Shown: piece after piece, positions 11,801-20,074 of the stretch
Position numbering within the stretch: position 1 is the first letter of the stretch
How the letters are laid out: every line of letters starts with the position of its first letter
NCBI GenBank assembly: GCA_001687465.1
Contig: LVLI01000059.1
Span: forward strand, 1 to 56,833
Direction of reading: 5' to 3'
Length of the DNA: 56,833 nucleotides
DNA from: Halocafeteria seosinensis
Taxonomy: Eukaryota; Sar; Bigyra; Bicosoecida
The notes under the pieces: model-generated
What the model saw: only the letters and a program-made list of their open reading frames with translations
Databases searched by the model: none
What the model was told of the DNA's origin: nothing
Translations under genes and position numbers: made by a program

Positions 11801-12682
11801 AGTATCCCCTGCGAGGGATATTTTGTTAGGAGGACAGTACTCGCATGTTGCTGAATTGTAGTCAGGGAACTCTCCACCGTCACAGAAGAATGGCTGCCCA
11901 GGAAAGTTCACCCGTACGTTGTCAAGTCTGTTGGGACGACAACCCCAGATATCCCCTGGCTGGCAACCCGTTCCCCCCCATTGCACCACACTACGCAGGT
12001 CACGTGATTCCAATTCGTTCTCCCAGGAATAAGAATGTGCGGAGTTGGAAAGTCCTTCGAAGGAGGCAGTATAAAGCCCATCGGGCTGGAGTTTCACGTA
12101 AACATGGAACCAACCATCGCCAACAGTCCCGGTCTCGAAAAAACGTCCATCAGGGTCAGCGAAGGTGGCTTGTTTGACAGGATTGGAACTAACAGATCGT
12201 CGTCTAAATTCAAACATTTGTCCAGTAAGTGGATTACGCAACAAGCGTATAAGGAATCCACCCCAATCTCCTGAAAAGTAAATGTACGCGTGGAATTCCA
12301 CACCGGTTCTGTTTACAATAACTTCTAGACGAGACTCTAGCATTAATCCTGCAGAGCCACCAAGCTCGAACGATGGAGTATATTCGTGTGTACTGGGTCC
12401 GAATTTGATGAGGTTGCTGTATTCAGGTCGAAGAAGTTCCCATTCCAAGCGTCCGTGGGCTACGTCCGAATCACTCACGGCAGGGTCAGGGTGGGGAACA
12501 TCGACCAATGAATCACGATTATCCCATTTCTTGTCCTTGAATGAATCCACATGTAGGAATTTTCTCTTCGCAGCGTTGGCCGGAGTGTCTTGTAACAGGA
12601 GAACGATCATGGTGACCGTCATAAACGCTGGGGCCGAAGCCGACGGTCCTTCTGGATGCGCACATCCCACTGGGCGTTGCAT
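5885..12682 (-). CDS. giant mucin-like polytopic surface protein
   Basis: A single uninterrupted frame of 2265 codons, probably a plasma-membrane protein with a large extracellular part. In order: a hydrophobic signal (about residues 20-38, FMTVTMIVLLL); a lectin or laminin-G-like region (40-270); a first Cys-rich module with a CxxC pattern (270-314); a Ser/Thr mucin tract (315-785) that contains a 130-residue perfect-type duplication; an ectodomain (785-1490) that includes a BACON/ASH-like Ig stretch (WLQVETSGQIGAGE); a second Cys-rich GCC2/GCC3 or ephrin-receptor-like region (1494-1665); then several membrane segments (1670-2095, for example FGILQIASFASLFLFVFALP) and a basic cytosolic tail. 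The order of Cys-rich region then polytopic C-terminus is familiar from protist TRP-like or adhesin-like proteins of unknown function. The N-terminal Met is uncertain; an internal Met near residue 21 fits the signal better. Confidence 0.8.
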   Translation of the reverse strand: MQRPVGCAHPEGPSASAPAFMTVTMIVLLLQDTPANAAKRKFLHVDSFKDKKWDNRDSLVDVPHPDPAVSDSDVAHGRLEWELLRPEYSNLIKFGPSTHEYTPSFELGGSAGLMLESRLEVIVNRTGVEFHAYIYFSGDWGGFLIRLLRNPLTGQMFEFRRRSVSSNPVKQATFADPDGRFFETGTVGDGWFHVYVKLQPDGLYTASFEGLSNSAHSYSWENELESRDLRSVVQWGGTGCQPGDIWGCRPNRLDNVRVNFPGQPFFCDGGEFPDYNSATCEYCPPNKISLAGDTQCSLCDPGMVPNKEQTACLESSSIAPSGSPSRSRSLTPSASSSSSASSAPTMRESSTATSSATLSAAGSQYSSTISPTSTNTGTTTKTRSSSASPTETTAISNTATSTYSRSGSPTSSVSWTSTGTPTTTVSDTPTATCSTTTSTTNSATSTVTVTSSTSPSGSSTDTVSSTASPTTSVTSSVSASFTGTVTGSSTTSATMTVTPTPTQTRSSTLSPTPSTSSVNTGSPTSSPTVSPTGTETSSTTSSASITVSATSTSSQSSTTSPTSSASCTGTRSPSPSISGTSSVSPTGTTTRSGSSTASPTTSVTSSVSASFTGTVTGSSTTSATMTVTPTPIQTRSSTLSPTPSTSSVNTGSPTSSPTVSPTGTETSSTTSSASITVSATSTSSQSSTTSPTSSASCTGTRSPSPSISGTSSVSPAGTTTRSGTSTHNVTDSASKSSTVTPTSSATVTATVSASVTHTCTPSPPYTASSTGSGTATVTPTRLFPATNGSALKSACGTVHQFNCASIEYKKVHEASIEVSHAKLVLACLRLEAQSIKETQPQFAVSCLSHLDFDAGVDHYVGCSALDGGKTTGLSSLLEVVPELTNERGCPGWFPVDACVRKMYNVTVRIHPNASKFLEEQLRYATDVTNGYTFFVPFSLAVIFGRETIVEAEQLVSVHMSAAVVESMSMEERPLVRVFPSELTVNHSRHVGSELDVSREMRIQAQGRTDWSWGVSSSLQRLIRLPVARKVLSEPATVFQDIIFHTELASPGRTSGFVFLSVRQRSRIMDSISIPVRLWVFQGELQVDSSTVSAERSSQEPPVLRFVRLYNAGTHVVNWNATVTSANGSISHRNTWLQVETSGQIGAGEERSALVTLFARNTDSLGIFTGWIRFDTDAWEVRDTVSHAQKRSSRNRSSQGVIHVRVEFLVTSIFLCNQFQDTVLVRPHETKHLAISLVNTEFTSIKVRAHSFLLDTLNESRIDSSPPTSATFPLGVYTVEGGARLSPWLSVSPLNVSLRRGASRILEFTLEYASPFLSLLSRNSPMIIGVTPGLFAIEFDLDVELVASNPRLATRHGTTHHSLVVEFVPGVASSQNSEIALSSRNASVGKTITGRLTLNDDFGYGPANAIYVESIPSSTDDVEGLLKVNTKVLNTRQVTQPVVFLPNGRLTTGSNVTELEFSLECVGVGQVRLDFLIDGRSIGGLPTKVTSAPIQCSENEVPDKSGTSCLCRGGYRRAEFEGNQCVPCDEGTFQRRSNSQTCQPCAKEMFSMTGASSCSPCPTFGVSCRNGALRLLPGYWCDACSQENMSRTARVDRITPDALQASAASTSLLLCEFPSACIVNATAFSTKCATGHEGPLCGTCQEGHLKMLSGECVSCSDGRGDMVTTALSGTFVFVGVVSIAIHSAKESAWEKEAKADRESQAVHNPNMVANPVAKLYTDSNPLSTTDKKYNRIDVSNDSERALLIYSYYTRNGQWESLKQLLLMLIDYLQISSILQQLEIKPFSDRLGWIESSSEAASFNPSDIPQIRCATGTSLYEIALSVMISPLPVSAFILTLHVVIEAVRSKGKFRRHRFVTDSILSLITVLGLLHVAVTEMTFRSLDVREQSLLGSRRSALDVTLRTSDAQFGILQIASFASLFLFVFALPLSVSVFLLWWYWRAKTAKLFKEFLKFVGGFRLDMLGFLWEPFTLIRKLLLLVVSVFVEGPLNQLVWASVILFMSYIGLSLCRPYREPSLNLVEGLLIMVSAGNCYIGILLFPFDDSSNLLVSIRNFSAEILSILLQVLYGFILVVVASRLVPGAFRKLKDVIARNMRPVLLRLRVCKRCWLSRKSPSEFRFASTSPVMPGTQLHSINPLAHTSNGSKGMFQNTTMDEDRDFSISSRPTSSPSGECTMSHERKRERFNSLDRLTHTSNGCSAPAWDKTTTQHGDESTLSIRNMYEMYSNINRQKGRRSPFKHKPRNVIARHRSNRLPTEPSNHTTGGS
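10515..11293 (-). repeat. 390-bp tandem duplication inside the mucin tract
   Basis: Two head-to-tail units, 10515-10904 and 10905-11293, each 390 bp (130 codons), differ at only about three positions that I could find: cctgcagg/cctgtagg, aacggatg/aacagatg and ctggatagg/ctgggtagg. The length is a multiple of three, so the frame is kept. The surrounding mucin sequence is much more diverged, so this duplication is recent or kept alike by gene conversion. Confidence 0.95.
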
Positions 12683-13496
12683 TCATGAAGACGTCTGGGT
12701 TCAGATACATGGAAGAAAACCTGTATCGATGTAACAATGTAAATAAGGTTACCACGCTAAGGGAACCCATCGCTAGGGCATCTCCAAGGGGGGCAGAGAA
12801 AAGGGAGGTGTGGACCCGAAACCCGTCGTCGTTGACGCCACAGCGATACAGAAATATGAACGTCTGAGAAAACCATCAACATACAACACTCGAATAGTGC
12901 TACACATACTTTGCATCTATGACGCCTCTTGTGCCAAAATGATCGCGAGCGACCAAGGAGACTACACCGGTAATGGGATTCTTGTCCTGTTCGGTAGAAC
13001 AATTGGACACCTCTTCCGCGTGAATATTGGCTGTTAGCAACTCCAATCGTTATCTAACTTGGGTTTGCATCAAGGATGATCAATCCCATGTACTGTAATA
13101 CACTGTGTACTGTGTACTCGTGCACTACTACCGCGGCCGCAAGCGCGTTTTTCGCCCGCCACTTGAGCGAAGAACAAAATGGAAGAAGATTCTTAGTTCG
13201 GGTTTATGCTGTAAACTGTGCATTATATACTCAGTTCTAGGTCTCCATTATATATCATTGGCTTCATATGTACTCCGACTAGCATCTCTGACCCCTCGCA
13301 GTTACACGAAAGGGGCGCCCAAGACCCTACTACGTTGGTAGGTTTCGGGTTCCCAGATGAGGCAAAAGTAGAAGAGACACCAACCGTAGAAGAAGAAGGC
13401 ACAATAATGGTCCTCCAGCCAAACAACTATTGGACAGTCGAATCATTGTGGATGGTGTCCAGGATACACTAAAAGACTCCTGAGGACGATTGATCG
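12683..13496. other. gap between the giant gene and the RNase H fragment
   Basis: I see no convincing gene. Short open frames on both strands have no recognisable content. The first few hundred bases upstream of the giant gene's start should hold its promoter, but no TATA-like or other defined element stands out. Confidence 0.4.
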
Positions 13497-14340
13497 ATAA
13501 ACGTGTACCAGGAGATATTCATCCGACGGATGGCTGCGCCACACTAGTTGGCCGTGTGCAGCTGGCCTTCCACCAGCCATAATCGATACGGATGTCTTCG
13601 AAGGCCTACTTTGCCATACCGATGGCGCTTCCAAGGGCAACCCAGCGCACGCGGGAGCTGGGGCTGTGTGCTACAGGGTTGGGCAAGCTGGTACTAAACT
13701 CCAGTTAGGCCTCTCAAGCCAGTACGTAGGGCCACACAAAACTAACAACGAAGCCGAATACGAAGGCCTGCTGCTGGGATTGAAACTGGCCTTCGATGCG
13801 CTTGACGCGGGTGCATCCCCAAGTAAATTACCAGCCCCGCGGGACGTCCGCATGGGATGCGACTCACAAACGATGGTGGATCAAATGAATGGCGAAGCCC
13901 AGTGCCGCAAGGACAAGCTCATCCCGCTCTTCGAGAGGGCACGGACTGAATGGTTCCACCTTAAGAACCTCCCAATGGTGAGGAGCGCAGAGATTACCGG
14001 TAGGTTCATACCGGCTTCAAACTTGGCTGCCGACCGCTTGACTAAGACCGCGTCAAACAACCCAATGGGTAATGGTTCCTCTTGCTTAGACTGGCTGCCT
14101 AGAGCTACGCACACTGTAGATGATGTCGAGAGGTTTGTCGATTTCAGGCTCCACGACAAGCGGATCCTCGTCCGCTGGAGGGGCTACCCAGAGGCAGCAC
14201 GGACGTGGGACCGATTTCGTGGCTTCAGAAGGACCTGGGTAGCCGCACTTGTTCGACCTCGAGCAGGAGATGTACTTCAATTTGGGTTATGTTGACGAAA
14301 CTGAGGTGGACGGAACTCCTGGGAGCCAGCCCCGCGTCAG
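13497..14340 (+). mobile_element. RNase H plus chromodomain fragment (retroelement-type)
   Basis: The frame contains a ribonuclease HI fold. It has CHTDGASKGNP (first catalytic Asp), NNEAEYEGLLLGL (Glu), MGCDSQTMVDQMNG (second Asp) and FIPASNLAADRLTK (final Asp). This is the archaeal-like or bacterial YpdQ-like RNase H type. About 30 residues later comes a chromodomain-like segment (VERFVDFRLHDKRILVRWRGYP..TW), as found at the end of chromovirus integrases. No ATG lies between the upstream stop near 13490 and the RNase H core. After the TW motif the best continuation (HLFDLEQEMYFNLG) is in another frame beyond a stop, so the copy looks degraded. No reverse transcriptase or integrase core is visible in the window. 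The copy may be an LTR-element remnant or a host RNase H-chromodomain fusion. Confidence 0.65.
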
Positions 14341-14569
14341 GTGGTGGCTTGTCATTGGCCACAACTGTTGCGTCTGGACCAACACTTAATCCTGCCTGCG
14401 CTGCTGCAACCGATCCTGGCGTCGGCGTCGCTGTGGCAGGCTCTGGGTCTTCTCCTGCCAGGCTGAGCCTTGACGGTATCCCTGACATCGTGGGCGCAGG
14501 CATGGCTCCTTCGATGCCTCCTGAGCAAACCAGTGTTGTGTTCCCTCACGGCACATGTCAGCAAGGCTG

Positions 14570-14690
14570 CAGGAACAGCGGGCCCGTCGCTGCTTAACAC
14601 GGGCGCATACCGCTCCTCGTTAAGAGGATGCGGCCAACTTCCCGGCCGGTGGGCTATCTGTCACATTTGTGCGTGTGTATTCAGCCTACC
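14570..14690 (+). repeat. dispersed repeat, copy 3
   Basis: The most complete copy: GGAACAGCGGGCC, then CACGGGCGCATACCG, TTAAGAGGATGCGG, the GGCCGGTGGGCTA core and CTGTCACATTTGTG. It begins about 230 bases after the degraded RNase H-chromodomain frame, so the repeat could be the 3' terminus of that element. Copies 1 and 2 have no RNase H frame next to them. Confidence 0.75.
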
Positions 14691-16471
14691 GGTGGTATAC
14701 GAAAGCAAGTGGGATCTGTTGAAGACTATAACTTCTTCGAACAGGGCGGTACGTAGTAGTGTGCCAGCAGCAATATACTGTAAGGGTGTCTATACAGTGC
14801 TACCCGAGAAACAAATTTGAGAACCCTTTACGGCTGCAGTGCCTACTGGTAGTAACGAGCATGAAGAGAGGAAGGTCCACTGTACCGCGCAAAAAGGTTT
14901 AGCGGGAGTGTCCGCTCCCCTTTGGCAGTGGTGGTACTGCGGTAAACCCCGTGGACTTGAGAACGACATCAACACTTCTCCCGCGTAAGTTGTGCTCTGT
15001 TGTTGCATGGGCATCGTTGCGATCGCAACCAGCTCAGTGTGATCAGTTCCAGCCTAAGCATACAGTGCCAAGCAACGAAAGACCGTAAATGTAACCAGCA
15101 AACTTGGGGGCGGTGAGGACTCAATCCTGCATATTTCACGAAATTCTGCGAGCTCAAGTGTATGGAAAGGCTGGAGTATAGACGTACTGTATATTGGCCA
15201 CAGCTCAATTACTCAGTTCACTGCTTCTCCCAGTGTCCACCATGATGCATGATTATTCTGGTGGAGACGTCTCTACTACTCTCTCTAAATCCGTTACCAC
15301 ATTGCAACCTTTGAAGTTCTTTTGTGTAGTACTCCAATCGCAGTTTTTTGCTTGCAGAAGGTGTTGATGTTTCATCCTCAGAAATGTTTCTTAGAGGTCA
15401 AATTGCTTGTGTCTGGCCGGATCAAGTGCAGTATCCTTTCTGGATAGCAAGGTTGTTACAGACGGTGTTCTTTTCCGATGAAGGGCAAGCTATGCACAAA
15501 ATTGTGACTAGAATCAGACTTCAGTACATATTGGGAAAGTTCGGTAGCTACTCATATTTCTGTGCGGTCGTTGGTATGCCGAGCTGATGAGAGTTCGCCG
15601 GCTTTCAGAAAACGAAAGAGTACAAAGCCTTCGGGACCAAAAGATTGGGCCGCCAGTTAACTAGTGTGCGGAACCTAGGATTCTGTGCTACTACATAAAG
15701 CCGTTTAAATATCATTTTGGTTGCAACGTATGTACTCATAGCTCTAAATCTCCATGAATCCTCCCCAAGGACAGGAAGGGGGATCAGCAGCAAGCGGGGC
15801 AATGTGACGGTCCAGTTTGAGAGAAATCGGACAACACTGATCAATTGATTTGTGTCGGAGAAAACAACTGAGAACTACTACCGTATTGACAGTGGTGCAT
15901 AGGAAGGTGATCTACAGGATATCTGCCTTGGGAAATCCCGATATCGTGTCATCCGGATGTGCTTCGTGTATGGAAGTTCATGATGCAGTTAATGGAACCG
16001 AACTTAGGGACCAAATGTACTGACGATGATGCACGGGTCGTTCATTATTGTAGAGAAACCTTAGAAAACGATCAAGACTCAGTGTACACATTACATAGTC
16101 ACCCCAGTCACATGTTACACGGGACGGGAGTAGTTTTCTTCCGTTCCCGTTAGTTCTTGGAACTTCTTTTGGGCAACTAGGTTTTGAGTTGTTTGCACGC
16201 ATTCGTAAAAACGTAGCAAACCCGCACCGCATACACCTCCTACGCATGCTGCAATGACAAGCAAGCTACCGTAGTAAAGACACAGTGACAATCAAAAGCG
16301 AGTGCGTCGCGCGAAGGGTTTCGGGGTCATTCAAATTAAGTTGAAGTTGGGTCCATCAAATACTCTTTGTTTGTAAATGCACTATTTAAGGTGTATACAA
16401 GGAGTATTGAAGGTGGAATAGGTAGTACACGTATACCTGGAGTCAATGCTCGCCTTGATGTGTATGAGACA
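14691..16471. other. intergenic region with possible element debris
   Basis: No intact gene is visible. A plus-strand frame at 15348-15587 contains IACVWPDQVQYPFWIARLLQ. Its PFWIA motif resembles modules in proteins linked to transposable elements, but it is isolated and short. The rest shows nothing recognisable. The last few hundred bases should contain the TTC12 promoter. Confidence 0.35.
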
Positions 16472-19400
16472 ATGTCGCGTTTTGATGAAAAAGAGATCAA
16501 TAGCTTCTTGTCAAGAGTGAATGATGTACGATTGGCGCTTTTAGATGCCTATAAATCATGCCACTCACGATATACGGTAGCATATTAACTTCTCTCATGT
16601 ATTTTCGTCGTATATATGCAGGTATCCCAGCAAGTGGAGGCGTTAACGGAGGGAAAAGCCCCGGAAGAAGCCGAAAAAGTAGGCACTATCAGGTTATTTT
16701 CACCGTTTTTTCTTTTTTCATATGTTATGTAAATACCGTACCACATGTCTTTATTGCGATATATTCAGGTCATTGAGAAGAAGCGTCAGAAAGAGGAGGA
16801 AGTGCGCCGGCAAGAGGAAGAGGAGAGAAAGAACCAGCAAAGGCTCCAGGCTGAGCGTAAAGTACGGTCATTTCATTACGCATGCATGCACTAAAGTTGG
16901 CTGGATTGCGTCGATATCCATATATGTACGTTTTTATTTGACGCGTGCGTGATGTGAACAGGCGAAAGAGCGAAAAGAGGAACGTGAAAAGTGGTGGAGT
17001 TTTGCGCGGCTACACTTTAACGATCTGGGAGATGACGACAATGATAATACGGAGGGCGAGAGTGCTTCCAAGAACAAGGAGAATGAAAAGCAGCAGCAGT
17101 CGTCTGTGACTCATAAAAGCCGCGTGAAGAATCTGACCCTGCAAGATGGGTCTACGGAAACTGTAACTCCCGGTGTGTGGAAAAGCACGTTGGATTACTC
17201 CAAGTGGGATAAAGTGCAGTTGGATGATCCCGTGACGTTGGTACGTGAACAAACTAGATAGATATAAAGTGAAGGTTATTGTTTAGTTGCGGCATGCCCA
17301 TTGATTCTTGTGCAGGAAGAAGAGGCAGAAAGAGAGCAAATGATAGAGAAAATGAAGGATGAAGAATTTGAAAAAAACAACCCCGAGTTCTGTGCGCAAG
17401 TGAAACAGGATATGGAACAGCGTCAGAAAAAACAGAGCGAGAAGGAGCAAAATGCTCAAGAAGAGAAAAATCTCGGTAATGCTGCATTTCGGCGAGGAGA
17501 ATTAAGGGCTGCTCTACAACACTATCGGACTTCAATTGAATTATCGCCCCTGAATAGCCCCGTTTTAGCCAATATGGCCCAGGTTTGTAACATGACAGCT
17601 TTGTTGCTGTATTGTTAGAAGACCTTCGTCGTCCTTTTTGTTGATCAGGTTTTTCTCAAGTACGAGGATTACGAAGAGGCGCTAGAATTTGCGACGAGAG
17701 CATGCTACGTTTCCCCACAGTATACCAAAGGACTATACCGGAAGTATCGGGCACTAAAACATTTGAATCGAAAACAACCAGCTAAAGAAGTGTTGGAAAA
17801 GCTTGTAACCGTGGATCCTTCGAACACTCAGTTCAAAGACGAATTACTAGGCTTACAGTGTGAAATCGATGAAGACGAGCGTTCTGCATCTTTACAGCAT
17901 GTGTTCGATGACGAAGCGAGTTCCTCTACCGATAAAGCCATGTCTTCTGTCCATTTGTTCGCGAAAGCAATAGAATTGTTGCCTGATGACTGCACCAGCC
18001 TAGTGTCTGCACAGAGACTTTCGCAATTTCGGGAGGTGTTCGAGAATTTCAAGCAGAGATGGTCCGCCTGCATTGATGCTAATCAGCGGTACGACCTGTC
18101 CACGATTGGGAGAAAGAGCGGATTTGTTGATTCAGCACTATCCTACATACACAAATCCTTGCAAGTTTCAGGTGAAAGTACGGTTGGGAACTTGCATGAT
18201 GAGCACCTCAGTCTCGTTGTGAAGTGGCTGGAATACCTTGCTAGTTCCCCGTATATGGCAAGGTACTTAGGGAAAAATGGAGTAATACCTATACTGTGTG
18301 AGCTTCAATCAAAGCAGTTGCCTTCAGGACTAACGCATTATTGCATCTCGTCTCTGTCATTCCTTGTCCACTTTACCGATACAGGGGGCAGTGGAGGTTA
18401 CCCTCTGGCCGGCGATGAACTAAGCACCCAACAAAGTTTCTGGAAAACTTCTGTTGCTCAGGTTATTCGTTATACGACTGCTCAGATGACCTCGATTCTA
18501 AGAGGAGAAGCAGTCGACAAAAAGGTTCCTCAAGATCTAGCGTCACTTCTGAACAATATCGATCTGCTTGTGAAATCAACGGTGGTAAAGGATACCATGT
18601 CGTCGGGATGTCTCCAACAGGTAATGCAACATCTGGCTTCCACTAACGTCGTTCCGGCGTTGGCAGCTACCGCCGACGTTGCGCTTCTCTTGGAAGATAT
18701 AGAGCCAACTGAATGGTTTCAAACAACTTCAGCCTGCATTAGGTCACTCACGTCTCTCATGCAGTGCGAAGCGTTGCGGACGGAGCTAGTTAAGCCTTTG
18801 GAAGGAGCACCACAACAACTCTCCTTTGAACCGCTCTTGCGCGCGTCCCAACGCGAACAAGGCTCAGACAATTCAGTAGCGCCGAATGCATTCGGGGCCT
18901 TAGCTAATGCATGTGTCGCAAATGATAAATTGATTGAGATGCTAGCAAAGCAGAAGTGGGTTGAAATTATCATTTGCGCTTTGTGCTCGGGGCTCGGCTC
19001 GGACAACAAAACCGAACAAGATCTGCGGCTTTCAGCTCGTGCCGCCCAGCTACTGAGTCGGATTATTAGCCATCGCCAAGCAGCTGATGTCGTTGCTAAG
19101 AGGGATAACACACGCGCTATAGTGGATATTTTGACCCACTCTTTGGACAAAGCGAAGAATATTTCGGATGGCTATAAAGAGTTTACATTGATTCTACAAG
19201 ATTCATTGGCAAGAGTTTTGGCGGCTACCTGCCAATTCTACATCCAAAACCAGGTCAACAAAGAGGATCCAGCCATACAGCTTCGAGACGTCGTTTTCGA
19301 AGTAGTGTCTGCCGCTCTAGAAGAATCCAATGTCCGCCACAGACCCGTCGGCATTGGCAATATGTGCAATGTTTTATCATCATTATGCTCTCTCATGTTA

Positions 19401-19631
19401 CAGGAATTACCTCAGGACAGCCGCTTCTTCTCGTTCAATGAAACGAAGAAAGTATGCGACTTGCTGGTCGACGTCGTCAAAGTCATTGGTGATCAGTCTC
19501 ACCAGAAATCAGCACGAAAGAATGCGGCGGTCGCGCTAGCCAAATATAGTAAATGTCCCGGCATACTAGAATATCTTCGCAAAATTGGGGCCACGCAGAT
19601 TCTCATGAGTCTGAGCAAAGAGCTCATGTAG
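16472..19631 (+). CDS. TTC12: TTC12-like TPR and armadillo-repeat protein
   Basis: A cytoplasmic co-chaperone-like protein. TTC12 is known in animals as a factor for assembly of axonemal dynein arms. Six exons: 16472-16525, 16622-16678, 16769-16861, 16962-17240, 17316-17582, 17649-19631. All five introns are phase 0, and the exons sum to 2733 bp (910 residues). The N-terminus (FDEKEINSFLSRVND) matches the start of animal TTC12. A charged coiled coil and a DYSKWDKV motif follow, then TPR repeats (about 212-320, EKNLGNAAFRRGELRAAL), then a long armadillo-type helical region to the end (KNAAVALAKYSKCPGILEYL). The C-terminus also matches TTC12. The animal protein is about 700 residues, so this one is longer. 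UNC45, SPAG1 and DNAAF4 also combine TPRs with other helices, but the N-terminal motif and the TPR-ARM order favour TTC12. Confidence 0.75.
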
Positions 19632-20074
19632 AGTCGGTTGCTAAACATGTCACTTAGATGTTGTGCTTTGCGTTCGACAAGTTGTTTGACAAGCCTGCAG
19701 GTCAGCAAGAAACGGGAAGAACTTTTAGTTTTGAGGACCGGCCTCCAACTTGGACACACGTTGCCGAGTCCTTTCCCCGATCCCACAAAATGAATTGAGA
19801 AGAGAATAACATCCGAATTCACGATCAGCTGATTGGGTAATTGCAGAGTAGCTGACCTGGGTTTGTATTTCAGGTAAAGCACATCGGAATGGAGTTCCAT
19901 TGCAGATAATATACTAGCCAGTGTCCAGTGTCCCCTAGAACCGTGTATTGACAGCCGGTCTCACTCGTCCCTATCTGGGAAATATTAAGTTTGATATATC
20001 TACCCTTGCTTTGGATGCTTTGAGTACCAGTCCTTCAGCCTCAAATGGTTGTTCCGAAATCTGAAACGTGATCC
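19632..20074. other. convergent intergenic spacer
   Basis: The spacer separates the 3' ends of the TTC12-like gene and GLUG gene 1. No reading frame or RNA gene is recognisable. Confidence 0.5.
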
